DNA of 64,000 nt from Sulfitobacter sp. F26169L (GCF_026410285.1 NZ_JAPMLP010000012.1:1-64000); one strand, 5' to 3'; shown: positions 17,227-26,541, numbered from the stretch's first letter. A program made the numbers and translations. Notes: generated by a model from the letters alone, not told the origin.

Positions 17227-18381
17227 ATGATTGAACGCACGCTATTCACGGATGAACACCACATGTTCCGCGATTCGGTTCGCAAGTTTGTCGAACAGAA
17301 TGTGACGCCCTATCATGCGCAGTGGGAAGAAGACGGAATGGTGAGCCGCGAAGTCTGGAAGCAGGCGGGCGAGCAGGGATTGCTGGGCTGCGATGTGCCC
17401 GAGGAATACGGCGGCGCGGGCGCGGATTTCCTGTTCAGCGTGATCGTGATGGAAGAGCTGGCGCGTGCCAATGCCTTTGGCCCCGGATTTTCGCTGCACT
17501 CAGATATCGTGATGCCGTATTTCATTCACTACGCCTCGGAAGATCTGAAAAAGAAATGGCTGCCAAAGATGACAGCGGGCGAGGCGATCGGCGCCATTGC
17601 CATGACAGAGCCTGCCGGTGGTTCGGATTTGCAGAACCTGAAAACTTCCGCCGTGCGGGACGGGGATGATTACATCATCAACGGGCAGAAGGTGTTCATC
17701 TCCAATGGTCAGATGGCCGATCTGGTGCTGGTGGCCTGCAAGACGGACAAGAACGCAGGCGCCAAGGGCATCAGCCTGATCCTCGTCGAGGCGGACCGCG
17801 AGGGCTTCGACAAGGGCAAGAACCTCGATAAACTGGGCTGGAAGGCGCAGGACACATCCGAGCTGTTCTTTGACAATGTGCGGGTTCCCGCCGGCAACCT
17901 GATCGGCGAGGTCGAGGGGCGCGGATTTTACCAGATGATGGAGCAGTTGCCGCAGGAACGTCTAATGCAGGCTGTGCGTGCTACATCCAACCTTGAGGCG
18001 GCGCTGGAATGGACAGTTGAATACGTGACCGAGCGCAAGGCGTTCGGCGGCACCATCGCCGATCTGCAACACACACGGTTCAAACTGGCGGATGTGAAAA
18101 CACAGGCGGTTATGCTGCGGGTGTTCACGGACCGCTGCATTGATCTGCACCTTCAGAAAAAGCTGGACGGGACCGATGCGGCGATGGTCAAGATGGTCAC
18201 CTCCGAAACGCTGGGCAAATGTCTGGATGACTGTCTGCAAATGTTCGGCGGCTACGGGTATATGACAGAATATGCGATTGCGCGGGCGTGGGTCGATGCG
18301 CGGATGACGCGGATCGCCGGTGGCGCCTGCGAGATCATGCGCGAAATCATCGGGCGCAGCATTGTGGGCCGCGGCAAGTGA
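17227..18381 (+). CDS. Acyl-CoA dehydrogenase (long-chain type)
   Basis: A 384-aa ACAD. FAD motif IAMTEPAGGSDLQNLKT at about 120-136, strand GQKVFISNGQMAD, and C-terminal RMTRIAGGACEIMREIIGRSIV, the pattern of long-chain ACADs where the catalytic base sits in the alpha-G helix rather than in a YEGT motif. The start ATG follows GGGAGG. It opens a plus-strand operon (ligase, HMGS-like/DUF35, thiolase, TRAP, crotonase) and is coupled to the ligase by a GTGA overlap. It is the first beta-oxidation step for the acid activated by that ligase. Confidence 0.93.
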   Translation: MIERTLFTDEHHMFRDSVRKFVEQNVTPYHAQWEEDGMVSREVWKQAGEQGLLGCDVPEEYGGAGADFLFSVIVMEELARANAFGPGFSLHSDIVMPYFIHYASEDLKKKWLPKMTAGEAIGAIAMTEPAGGSDLQNLKTSAVRDGDDYIINGQKVFISNGQMADLVLVACKTDKNAGAKGISLILVEADREGFDKGKNLDKLGWKAQDTSELFFDNVRVPAGNLIGEVEGRGFYQMMEQLPQERLMQAVRATSNLEAALEWTVEYVTERKAFGGTIADLQHTRFKLADVKTQAVMLRVFTDRCIDLHLQKKLDGTDAAMVKMVTSETLGKCLDDCLQMFGGYGYMTEYAIARAWVDARMTRIAGGACEIMREIIGRSIVGRGK

Positions 18382-19937
18382 TCCGGCTGGGGCGATTGAT
18401 CACACGGGCGGCGCGTCATTCCGGGCATTTGCCCGCGCTGACCTGTGGGGACACAACCCTGACATGGCGCGATGTTGAAAGCCGCGTCTGGCGGGTGGCC
18501 CGCGCGCTGCGCGACCACGGGGTCGGCACCGACGATCGTGTGGCCTTCCTCGGCGTAAACTCGCACCGCTATTTCGAGATGTATTACGCGCCGTCCCGCA
18601 TCGGTGCGATTTCGGTGCCGCTGAATTTCCGGCTGGCGCAGGCGGAGCTGGTTCAGACGCTGGAAGATTGCACACCGGTAATCCTGATGACAGACGCGCT
18701 GCACTACGAAACCGCATTGGCGTTGAAAGCGGCGGTGCCCTCGATCCGCCAACTGGTCTGGGCCGACAACTCGCCAGCGCCCGACGGGCTGCAAAGCTAT
18801 GACGACTGGGCGGCGGGCAGTGGCGATGTGGATGACGGCGCGGGGATTGACGCGCTCGGCTCGCGCAATGACGAAACGGCGATCATCTTTTATACCGGCG
18901 GCACCACAGGGCGCGGCAAGGGTGTTATGCTGAGCCATACAAACCTGTTTGTAAATTCCTCCGGTGCGGTGTCGGTGTACGGTTTCCAACCCCGTGAAAC
19001 ACAAATGCTGTCGGGACCGATGTTCCACCTCGGCTCGGGGTCGCGCGTGTTCAGCGCGGCCCTGCTGTGTTCGCATACAATCGTTGTGCCGAAATTCGAT
19101 GCGGTCGATGCGATGCAGGCGATTGAAAAGCACGCGATCGCGTCAATCCAGCTGGTGCCGACGATGCTGGCGATGCTGCTCAAGCATCCGCAATTCTCGC
19201 GCTTTGACCTGAGCAGTCTGCGTCTGGTGACATACGGTGCGGCAACCATGCCGCCCGAGCTGTTGCGCAGTGCATTGGCGACATTGCCGAAGGTGAAGTT
19301 TGTGCAGGCCTACGGCATGACCGAAGCCTCGCCCGTGGTCACGGTGCTGACCTCGGACCAGCACAGCCCGACCTCGACAAAGCTGGACACGGTCGGCACG
19401 CCGATGCCCTACGCCGAAGTGCGGATTGCGGACGAAAATGATGACGATGTCCCCACGGGCACCACGGGCCAGATTCTGGCACGCGGGCCAAACGTGATGA
19501 TAGGCTACTGGAACCAGCCCGAAACCACCGCCAACGCCCTGCGCGGCGGCTGGTATCACACAGGTGACGCCGGATTTCTGGACGAGGACGGGTTTTTGCA
19601 CATCGCAGGGCGCACCGCCGAGATGATCATCAGCGGTGGCGAAAACATCTACCCCGTCGAGATTGAAAAAGCGTTGTGCCAGCATCCCGCCGTGGCCGAG
19701 GCCGCCGTGATCGGCGTGCCCGATCCCCATTGGGGCGACACCGTACATGCCGTGGTGGTGACAAAGGCAGGCTGCAAGGTAACGCTGGAAGACCTGGTTG
19801 CGCACTGTCGCCCGTTGATTGCGGGGTACAAATGCCCGCGCGGTCTGACGGTGTGGCCCGATGCACTGCCGCTCACCAATGTGGGCAAGATGGACAAGAA
19901 AACGATGCGCGCCGCCGTTCTGGCCGCGCACCCCTGA
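18378..19937 (+). CDS. Acyl-CoA synthetase (AMP-forming, fatty acid-CoA ligase-like)
   Basis: A 519-aa ANL-superfamily ligase that activates a carboxylic acid to its CoA ester with ATP. The P-loop-like motif YTGGTTGRGKG is at 172-182; YGMTEASP, WYHTGDAGFLDEDGF and GENIYPVEIE follow in normal order. The C-terminal NVGKMDKK carries the catalytic lysine. Start chosen as GTG 18378, which overlaps the ACAD stop as GTGA and gives a standard N-terminus. Close paralogue of the ligase at 36286. Substrate unknown, expected to be branched or alicyclic. Confidence 0.93.
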   Translation: MIRLGRLITRAARHSGHLPALTCGDTTLTWRDVESRVWRVARALRDHGVGTDDRVAFLGVNSHRYFEMYYAPSRIGAISVPLNFRLAQAELVQTLEDCTPVILMTDALHYETALALKAAVPSIRQLVWADNSPAPDGLQSYDDWAAGSGDVDDGAGIDALGSRNDETAIIFYTGGTTGRGKGVMLSHTNLFVNSSGAVSVYGFQPRETQMLSGPMFHLGSGSRVFSAALLCSHTIVVPKFDAVDAMQAIEKHAIASIQLVPTMLAMLLKHPQFSRFDLSSLRLVTYGAATMPPELLRSALATLPKVKFVQAYGMTEASPVVTVLTSDQHSPTSTKLDTVGTPMPYAEVRIADENDDDVPTGTTGQILARGPNVMIGYWNQPETTANALRGGWYHTGDAGFLDEDGFLHIAGRTAEMIISGGENIYPVEIEKALCQHPAVAEAAVIGVPDPHWGDTVHAVVVTKAGCKVTLEDLVAHCRPLIAGYKCPRGLTVWPDALPLTNVGKMDKKTMRAAVLAAHP

Positions 19938-19972
19938 AACACGAACGACGACACAGAAAAGGATTGCCGAAC

Positions 19973-21421
19973 ATGGATACAGGATTGCTGGCATACGGAG
20001 CCTACCTGCCGGTCAGGCGGCTTGACCGCGCCGCAGTGGCGCAGACACACGCGTGGTTCAACCCCGGCCTGAAGGGGCTGGGCCGTGGCACACGCACAAT
20101 TGCGAACTGGGACGAAGATGCGGTGACAATGTCTGTTGCCGCTGCGCGCAACTGTCTGGAAGGGCAAGAGCGTGATGCACTGGGTGCGGTGTGGCTTGCC
20201 TCAACCAGCCTGCCGTTTCGCGACCGCCAGAATGCGGGCATTGTCGGGGACGCGCTATCGCTGAAATCCGACGCGATGACACTGGACGTTGCATCATCGC
20301 AGCGCGCAGGCACAACCGCGCTGATGGCGGCGCTGAAAGGCGGCGCGCAGGCGCTGGTGGTTGCCGCCGACCGGCGTGCAGCCAAGGCCGGCAGCCCGCA
20401 GGAGATGACATACGGTGACGGCGCCGCCGCGCTGTTGGTGGGTAAGGGCGATGTTGTTGCCCGCCTTGTCGGCAGCCACACCGAAGCGGTGGATTTTGTC
20501 GATCACTACCGTGGTGAAGACGGTGAGTTTGATTATGCGTGGGAAGAACGCTGGGTCCGTGACGAAGGCCACATGAAGATCACGCCCCGCGCGATCAAGG
20601 CCCTACTGGAAAGCACCGGCGTCGACGGCGCGAGCATTTCGCAATTCTGCTATCCGGCGGCGGCGCGCGGTGTTGCGGCCAAAGTGGCAAAAGCGGCTGG
20701 CCTGCCGGATGGTGCTGTGGCTGACAACCTGCAAGGCAACATCGGTGAAACCGGTGCAGCGCATCCGCTGCTGATGCTGGCGCTGGCGCTGGAAAGCGCA
20801 AAACCGGGGGATCGTATCCTGGTGGCGAGCTTTGGTCAGGGCTGTGATGCGCTGCTGTTCGAGGCAACCGACGCCATCACGAACCGCCCCGCCATCGGCA
20901 TTGCAAGCCAGATCGAAAAGGGCCGCACGGATGCGAACTATGCCCGTTTCATGACCCTGAACGGCATGATGACGGTCGAGCATGGCATCCGCGCCGAACT
21001 GGACAAGGCGACCGCGCTCAGCAACCACTGGCGCAGCAAGGACATGACCCAGCGCATGATGGGCGGCCACTGCGAGGCCTGCGGCACAAACCAGTTCCCC
21101 AAAAGCCGCATTTGCGTCAACCCCGAATGCGGGGCCGTGGACACACAACGCGACGAAGGGTTCTCGGACAAGATCGGCAAGCTCAACAGCTTTACCGCCG
21201 ACCGTCTGACCTATTCACCCGACCCGCCTGCCTATTACGGCATGGTACAATTCGACAGTGGGGGCCGCCTGATGTGCGACTTCACCGATATTGACGCCGA
21301 ACACCCGCCCGAAGTGGGCATGGCAATGCGCATGGTGTTCAGGGTCAAGGATTACGACACGAAGCGTGGTTTCAGACGGTATTTCTGGAAAGCCATGCCT
21401 GCCACTCAAGAGGAGATATAA
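19973..21421 (+). CDS. HMG-CoA-synthase-like thiolase-fold protein fused to DUF35 (Zn ribbon + OB fold)
   Basis: A 482-aa fusion. Residues 1-350 have the HMG-CoA synthase/KAS-III fold (YGAYLPVRRL, MTYGDGAAALLVG, GNIGETGAAHP, ASFGQGCDALLF). The catalytic Cys position is Gln110 (SSQRAG) and the catalytic His position appears to be Cys226 (FCYP), so condensing activity is doubtful. Residues 363-480 are a DUF35 unit: Zn ribbon with C367, C370, C381, C386, then an OB fold. The thiolase follows two bases downstream, reproducing the thiolase/DUF35/HMGS set of archaeal complexes and resembling DUF35-dependent side-chain aldolases and thiolases. Probably a CoA-binding scaffold for that thiolase (inference). 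Confidence 0.87.
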   Translation: MDTGLLAYGAYLPVRRLDRAAVAQTHAWFNPGLKGLGRGTRTIANWDEDAVTMSVAAARNCLEGQERDALGAVWLASTSLPFRDRQNAGIVGDALSLKSDAMTLDVASSQRAGTTALMAALKGGAQALVVAADRRAAKAGSPQEMTYGDGAAALLVGKGDVVARLVGSHTEAVDFVDHYRGEDGEFDYAWEERWVRDEGHMKITPRAIKALLESTGVDGASISQFCYPAAARGVAAKVAKAAGLPDGAVADNLQGNIGETGAAHPLLMLALALESAKPGDRILVASFGQGCDALLFEATDAITNRPAIGIASQIEKGRTDANYARFMTLNGMMTVEHGIRAELDKATALSNHWRSKDMTQRMMGGHCEACGTNQFPKSRICVNPECGAVDTQRDEGFSDKIGKLNSFTADRLTYSPDPPAYYGMVQFDSGGRLMCDFTDIDAEHPPEVGMAMRMVFRVKDYDTKRGFRRYFWKAMPATQEEI

Positions 21422-21423
21422 TC

Positions 21424-22629
21424 ATGGCTACAGGTATTCGCGACAAGGTTGCCATTCTTGGCATGGGCTGCTCCCGTTTCGGCGAGCGTTGGGATGACAG
21501 CGCTGATGATCTGATGGTCGAAGCGTTTGTCGAAGCGCTGGCAGATGCCGGCATCGACAAAAGCCAGATCGACGCCGCATGGTTCGGCACCGGCATCGAA
21601 GAGCAGCACGTTGGCAAATCCTCCGTGCCGCTGGCAATGGCGCTGCGGTTGCAGAACATCCCCGTGACACGCGTTGAAAACTACTGCGCCAGTGGCACAG
21701 AGGCGTTTCGCGGCGCGGTTTATGCGGTGGCGTCGGGCGCCTGCGATATCGCGCTGGCCCAAGGTGTCGAAAAGCTGAAAGACACAGGCTATGGCGGTTT
21801 GCCACAGCGTTCACGCGGCACTACAAACGATCTCTACTGGCCCAATGCCTCGGCTCCGGGATCGTTTGCGCAGCTGGCATCGGCCTACCGTGCCAAGCAC
21901 GATATCAACCCCGATGATCTGAAACGTGCCATGGCCCATATTTCGGTCAAGAGCCACGACAACGGGTCGCGCAACCCGAAGGCGCACCTGCAAAAGAAAA
22001 TCACCATGGATCAGGTGATCAACGCGCCAATCATCGCCGAGCCGCTGGGCCTGTTTGATTGTTGCGGTGTGTCGGACGGATCGGCAGCGGCCATCGTGAC
22101 CACGCCGGAAATTGCCAAGGCATTGGGTAAAAAAGACCTGATCACCGTGAAGGCACTGCAACTGGCGGTGTCCAGCGGCAGCGAGGCGGGGCACAATTCG
22201 TGGGACGGCAGCTATTTCCAGACCACACGTGCCGCAGCCGCACGGGCCTACAAGGAGGCCGACATCGACAAGCCGCGCGATCAGGTCAGCCTGTTCGAAG
22301 TGCATGACTGTTTCTCGGTGACCGAACTGGTGACCATGGAAGATCTGTTCATCTCGCCCGAAGGCGGCGCGATCAAGGATATCATGGACGGCTTTTACGA
22401 TGCCGATGGCAAGGTGCCCTGCCAGATTGACGGCGGCCTCAAATGCTTTGGCCACCCTATCGGCGCATCCGGTCTGCGCATGATCTACGAGATGTATCTG
22501 CAAATGCAGGGCCGCGCGGGAGAGCGGCAGCGGCAGGAGGATCCATCTATCGGGATGACCCACAATCTGGGCGGTTTCCCGCACCAGAACGTGTGTTCCA
22601 TCACCATCGTAGGGCGTGAAGGCGCCTGA
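21424..22629 (+). CDS. Thiolase (SCP-x-like acetyl-CoA acetyltransferase)
   Basis: A 401-aa thiolase of the SCP-x/lipid-transfer group. The nucleophile is Cys88 in VENYCASGTEA; the HDCF motif (294-297) and GHP (343-345) of SCP-x thiolases follow. It should cleave a 3-ketoacyl-CoA at the end of the beta-oxidation round, possibly releasing propionyl-CoA from alpha-methyl substrates. It is immediately downstream of the HMGS-like/DUF35 fusion, its likely partner. In some steroid pathways the corresponding protein is an aldolase lacking Cys; here the Cys is kept, so thiolysis is favoured. Confidence 0.92.
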   Translation: MATGIRDKVAILGMGCSRFGERWDDSADDLMVEAFVEALADAGIDKSQIDAAWFGTGIEEQHVGKSSVPLAMALRLQNIPVTRVENYCASGTEAFRGAVYAVASGACDIALAQGVEKLKDTGYGGLPQRSRGTTNDLYWPNASAPGSFAQLASAYRAKHDINPDDLKRAMAHISVKSHDNGSRNPKAHLQKKITMDQVINAPIIAEPLGLFDCCGVSDGSAAAIVTTPEIAKALGKKDLITVKALQLAVSSGSEAGHNSWDGSYFQTTRAAAARAYKEADIDKPRDQVSLFEVHDCFSVTELVTMEDLFISPEGGAIKDIMDGFYDADGKVPCQIDGGLKCFGHPIGASGLRMIYEMYLQMQGRAGERQRQEDPSIGMTHNLGGFPHQNVCSITIVGREGA

Positions 22630-22648
22630 CGGGCGCAAGATTAAAAAG

Positions 22649-22678
22649 GGCACAAGCCGCAATTCGATGGCTTGTGCC
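22649..22678. terminator. Strong stem-loop between thiolase and TRAP genes
   Basis: GGCACAAGCC at 22649-22658 pairs perfectly with GGCTTGTGCC at 22669-22678 around a 10-base loop. No T tract follows on the plus strand; on the minus strand the stem would be followed by CTTTTTAA. Both flanking genes are on plus, so it may be a partial terminator or mRNA-stability element separating enzyme and transporter expression. Confidence 0.45.
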
Positions 22679-22734
22679 GATGCCAAAGACCCGACCGGGG
22701 GGAGCCGGTAAAACCAAAAAGGGAGGAACCATCT

Positions 22735-23793
22735 ATGAAACACATGAAGAAAACCGCGCTGGCGGCTGTGCTGGCGACAGGGTTTGCCACGGCCGCTGTG
22801 GCAGAAACCGTCCTGATCTATACCGAAGGCGGCCCGAACCGTGGCACCCGTGCTGCCGCGCTGCAAGGGTTTGCAGACAACGTCAAAGAGATTTCCGACG
22901 GTGATCTGGCGATCGATATCCACTGGGGCGGTGCGCTGATGAAGCTGACCGCAACACTGGGCGGTGTGCGCGATGGCGCGGCCGATATGGGCACCGTCCT
23001 GTCGGCTTACGAGCCCAAACGCCTGATGGCTTTTGGCATCGGTGATCTGCCGCTGGCCTCCTCCGATCCATGGGTCGGTATGCGCGCGATGTATGAACTG
23101 ATGACCACAAATCAGGAAATGATCGACTCGTTTGCGGCGGAAAATGTTGTGTATATTTCCAACTACACCTCGACAGGCGTGAACCTGAACTGCACAGGCG
23201 ATCACCGGATCGAAACCATCGAAGACATCAAGGGCAAGAAAATCCGCGTTGGGGGCACCTATGCAAAGGTGCTGAACGATCTGGGCGCGAACACCATCAC
23301 CATGGGCTATAACGAGGTGTATCAGGCGCTGGATTCCGGTCTGGTCGATTGTGAAGCCGGCTATCTCTACACGCTTGAAGGATACAAGCTGTACGAAGTT
23401 CTCAACCACACGGCACTTGCCAACTGGGGCCAGCTGACCGGATTTGGCATCGCCATGAACAAGGATGTTTACGACGGTTTGTCCCAGGAGCAGCAGCAGG
23501 TTCTGGCAAAAGCCGGTGACCAGCTGGTGGATGATTTCGCGCGTGCGCAGATCGAACAGATGAGCGTGATCGTCGACGGTTTGCGCAGTGGTGACATTGG
23601 CCGCAAGGTCGAGGTTGTCGAGTTTCAGGACCGTGACAAGCTGCTTGAGGCATCCGCCAAATATCGCAACGAATGGGCGGGCGAAGTATCAAAGCTGGGC
23701 ATTGACGGTGACGGGCTGTGGTCTGCCTATACCGCTCTGATCGCCAAGTACGAGAACGAGCTGGAAACCAAAGGTTATCCATGGAACCGGTAA
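22735..23793 (+). CDS. TRAP transporter solute-binding protein (DctP type), second system
   Basis: A 352-aa periplasmic binding protein with a signal peptide (MKHMKKTALAAVLATG, predicted cleavage after AVA at residue 21). The ligand-binding arginine is in GKKIRVGGTYAKV at about residue 165. GGGAGG before ATG 22735 decides the start. First gene of a P-Q-M set that follows the thiolase; it probably captures the branched or cyclic acid that the ligase at 18378 activates (inference). Only distantly similar to the DctP at 10798. Confidence 0.93.
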   Translation: MKHMKKTALAAVLATGFATAAVAETVLIYTEGGPNRGTRAAALQGFADNVKEISDGDLAIDIHWGGALMKLTATLGGVRDGAADMGTVLSAYEPKRLMAFGIGDLPLASSDPWVGMRAMYELMTTNQEMIDSFAAENVVYISNYTSTGVNLNCTGDHRIETIEDIKGKKIRVGGTYAKVLNDLGANTITMGYNEVYQALDSGLVDCEAGYLYTLEGYKLYEVLNHTALANWGQLTGFGIAMNKDVYDGLSQEQQQVLAKAGDQLVDDFARAQIEQMSVIVDGLRSGDIGRKVEVVEFQDRDKLLEASAKYRNEWAGEVSKLGIDGDGLWSAYTALIAKYENELETKGYPWNR

Positions 23794-24335
23794 CGGATCT
23801 CAACGGCGCGGGCCCGCACGGGTCCGCGCCACCCCGCGGGTTTCTGGGGGTTTTGCACCGCATAGAGGGGGCGATGACGGCCCTTGCGGCGCTGGCGATT
23901 TTTGCGATGGCGGTTTACATCTGCTACGGCATCCTTGCGCGCAATGTGCTGAACATTTCGGTCAGTGATGAAACGGTTATCGTGGGCGAGCTGATGATCA
24001 TCGCGCTGGTGCTGCCACTGGCACGTGTGGCCGCAGAGCGCGGATTTATCGCGGTCGAGGTTTTGACACAGCGTTTTGCTGCGCGGTTCCATGTTGCGTT
24101 GCTGGTGCTGACTGTTGTGATCGGCCTGCTGGCCGCGCTGCCGATTGCCTATTCCGCCCTGCGCGCCTTTATCGGCGCATGGAGCAGCGGCAACTTTTAC
24201 TTCGGTATTCTCAACCTGCCGGAATGGCCGGGAAAGCTGGCGTTTCTGATCGGATATATCTTCTTTGTTCTGCGCCTGCTGATCCTTCTGGTAACCGAGG
24301 CGCGCACGCCGCATAATCCAGAGGAGGTGATCTGA
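23781..24335 (+). CDS. TRAP transporter small permease (DctQ type), second system
   Basis: A 184-aa membrane protein with four helices (about 38-58, 70-90, 105-128, 150-172). The motif YGILARNVLNISVSDETVIVGELM matches DctQ. ATG 23781 lies inside the end of the DctP gene (13-base overlap) and is preceded by AAAGG. The 27-residue N-terminal stretch before helix one is Gly/Pro rich and cytosolic. Stop overlaps the next gene as TGATG. Confidence 0.88.
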   Translation: MEPVTDLNGAGPHGSAPPRGFLGVLHRIEGAMTALAALAIFAMAVYICYGILARNVLNISVSDETVIVGELMIIALVLPLARVAAERGFIAVEVLTQRFAARFHVALLVLTVVIGLLAALPIAYSALRAFIGAWSSGNFYFGILNLPEWPGKLAFLIGYIFFVLRLLILLVTEARTPHNPEEVI

Positions 24336-25678
24336 TGGACCCCACATTAATCGGTGTCGTTGGTCTGGTCACTGTTCTGGTTTTGCTGGTGCTGCGTGTT
24401 CCCATCGGCTTTGTGCTGGCCAGTGTCGCCACTGCCTGTACATTTATTTATTATGCCTTCCGGTCGGGCCGCGGGTTTGACTTTGACCGGGGGCTGAACC
24501 CCACGCTGTCGCTGATCCAGAACAACGCGTTCGAGTTTCTGCACTCCTATTCGCTCAGCATGATCCCGATGTTTATCGCGGCGGGGCATCTGGCGTATCA
24601 TTCGCGGATTTCGACAGACATCTATTCCGCGATGCGGGTCTGGATTGTGCGGATGCCGGGCGGTCTGGCGATTGCATCGCTGTTCGGGTGCGGCGGCTTT
24701 GCTGCGATCACGGGGTCAAGCATGGCCTGTGCATCCTCCATGGGGCGCATCTGTATCCCCGAAATGCGGCGTCTGAATTATGATCCGCGCCTTGCCTCCT
24801 CGACGGTGGCGATGGGGGGAACACTCGGCGCGCTGATCCCGCCCAGTGTGCTGTTCATCATTTACGGTCTGTTTACCGAAACATCGGTGAGCAAACTGTT
24901 CCTTGCCGGTATCCTGCCCGGTTTGCTGACGCTGTTGGGCTTTATCATCACTGTTGTGGTCTGGGTCACGCTGCGGCCGGAGATTGCACCGCGCACGGGT
25001 GAGAAAAGCACCGTGCAGGAAAAGATCAAAGCGGCCGGTCTGGCATGGCCTGCACTGATGCTGATGTTCATCATCATCGGCGGCATCTACGGCGGATATC
25101 TGACCGCAACCGAAGCGGCGGCCCTGTCGCTGATGTTTGTTCTGGTGTTTGGCCTGCTGGCGCGCCGCCTGAACTGGCAGATGATCAAAACCGCCTTCAT
25201 CGAAACGGCAACCCAATCCGCCGCGCTGTTCTTTATCGCTGCGGGGGCCAAGATTTTTGTCTCCTTCATCTCGCTTACAGGTGTAACCCATTCGTTTGTC
25301 GATATGGTTGTCGCGGCGGATTTGCAGCCTTGGCAGATACTGGCGGTCATTACGCTGATGTATCTGGTGCTGGGCATGTTTCTTGATCCGCTGGGCACCA
25401 TGCTGCTGACACTGCCGTTTGTTGTGCCGCTGATCGAGGGCATGGGCATGGATCTGATCTGGTTCGGTGTGATCGTGGTCAAACTGCTGGAGATCGGTCT
25501 GGTGACACCGCCTATGGGGCTGAACGTATTCGTCATCGCCTCGGTCGGCGGGAAAGACAGCGATGCGGCCACTACCTTCAGAGGGGTGGCGCGTTTCCTG
25601 ATCCTTGATCTGGTGGTGCTGATCCTGCTGCTGGCCTTCCCGATCATCTCGCTGATCATCCCCAATTCGATGGGATAG
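24335..25678 (+). CDS. TRAP transporter large permease (DctM type), second system
   Basis: A 447-aa integral membrane protein with about 12 helices. GCGGFAAITGSSMACASSMGRICIPEM near residues 108-130, LIPPSVLFIIYGL near 165 and the late LVTPPMGLNVFVIA are DctM family features. It forms the Na+-coupled channel with the small permease encoded just before it. 75 bases separate it from the crotonase at 25753, which probably shares the transcript. Confidence 0.94.
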   Translation: MDPTLIGVVGLVTVLVLLVLRVPIGFVLASVATACTFIYYAFRSGRGFDFDRGLNPTLSLIQNNAFEFLHSYSLSMIPMFIAAGHLAYHSRISTDIYSAMRVWIVRMPGGLAIASLFGCGGFAAITGSSMACASSMGRICIPEMRRLNYDPRLASSTVAMGGTLGALIPPSVLFIIYGLFTETSVSKLFLAGILPGLLTLLGFIITVVVWVTLRPEIAPRTGEKSTVQEKIKAAGLAWPALMLMFIIIGGIYGGYLTATEAAALSLMFVLVFGLLARRLNWQMIKTAFIETATQSAALFFIAAGAKIFVSFISLTGVTHSFVDMVVAADLQPWQILAVITLMYLVLGMFLDPLGTMLLTLPFVVPLIEGMGMDLIWFGVIVVKLLEIGLVTPPMGLNVFVIASVGGKDSDAATTFRGVARFLILDLVVLILLLAFPIISLIIPNSMG

Positions 25679-25752
25679 CATTAAAACCGGTGTGGCCTGC
25701 CGCGGGCCTCACCACCCCTGCCCGAACCTGTGACACAAAAAGGACGCCGCGC

Positions 25753-26541
25753 ATGAGCGATTATGAAACCATCACATTCGATGTGAAAGACGGCATTGCC
25801 ACACTGGCTTTCAACCGCCCGAAATACCGCAATGCAATCAGCCTGCAAATGCGCGAGGAACTGCCCCCCGTCATTAAACGGGTCAGCACCGACAGCGATA
25901 TCCGCACCCTGATCATCACCGGCAATGGCGGCAGCTTTTGCGCGGGGGGCGACATCAAGGATATGGGCAGCGTCACCTCCGTCGACGTAGGCCGTAACCG
26001 GATGCGCGCGACCGGCACGTTACTGCAAGCGGTCGCCTCTATTGATAAACCGGTGATCGCAGCCGTTGATGGCCCCGCTTATGGCGCTGGCTTTGGCTGG
26101 GCGATGCTGGCGGATTTCGTCCTCGCCACGCCGCGCGCAGGGTTCTGCGCTTCCTTCGGAAAGCTTGGCCTCGCTCCCGATTTCGGCCTGCATTACACCC
26201 TGCCCCGCCTTGTCGGGCTTGCACGCGCCAAAGACCTCATTTTTTCCGCGCGCGAAGTCAAGGCGGACGAGGCACTGGAAATGGGCCTTGTCTATCGCGT
26301 GGTCGAGGCGGACAAGATTATGGACGTGGCGCAAGACATGGCGCAGGCTTTCTGCAACGCCTCACCCACCGCCATTGGCGTCAGCAAAATGCTGCTGGAT
26401 CAGACCTTCGGGATGGACATCCGCCAGATAGGCGAGGCCGAGGCCACCAATCAGGCGGTATGCTTTGTCTCCGATTACCACGCGGAAGCGGCCAAACGGT
26501 TCTTGAACAAAGAACCCTTCAAGTTCAAATGGCCGCTTTGA
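25753..26541 (+). CDS. Crotonase (enoyl-CoA isomerase-like)
   Basis: A 262-aa crotonase-fold enzyme, last gene of the 17227 operon. Oxyanion-hole segments FCAGGDIKDM (about 62-71) and AYGAGFG (108-114) are present. Both glutamates of classical enoyl-CoA hydratases are absent (Gly and Phe at those places), while an Asp in LAPDFGLHYTLPRLVG matches PaaG-type isomerases. The operon already has a separate MaoC hydratase, so a double-bond isomerase job for unsaturated side chains is likelier than hydration (inference). Start ATG 25753 is the first after GGACG. Confidence 0.87.
   Translation: MSDYETITFDVKDGIATLAFNRPKYRNAISLQMREELPPVIKRVSTDSDIRTLIITGNGGSFCAGGDIKDMGSVTSVDVGRNRMRATGTLLQAVASIDKPVIAAVDGPAYGAGFGWAMLADFVLATPRAGFCASFGKLGLAPDFGLHYTLPRLVGLARAKDLIFSAREVKADEALEMGLVYRVVEADKIMDVAQDMAQAFCNASPTAIGVSKMLLDQTFGMDIRQIGEAEATNQAVCFVSDYHAEAAKRFLNKEPFKFKWPL

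Noticed and set aside
10744-18373. Other CCGCGG cores (for example near 11768, 13602 and 18369) as further copies of the par palindrome
   Set aside because: They lack the ATAT arms and lie within GC-rich coding stretches, so they are chance matches.
21811-23409. 532-codon minus-strand open frame opposite thiolase and DctP
   Set aside because: It spans two unrelated genes and their intergenic hairpin, has no family motif and is explained by GC-skewed codon use of the plus genes.
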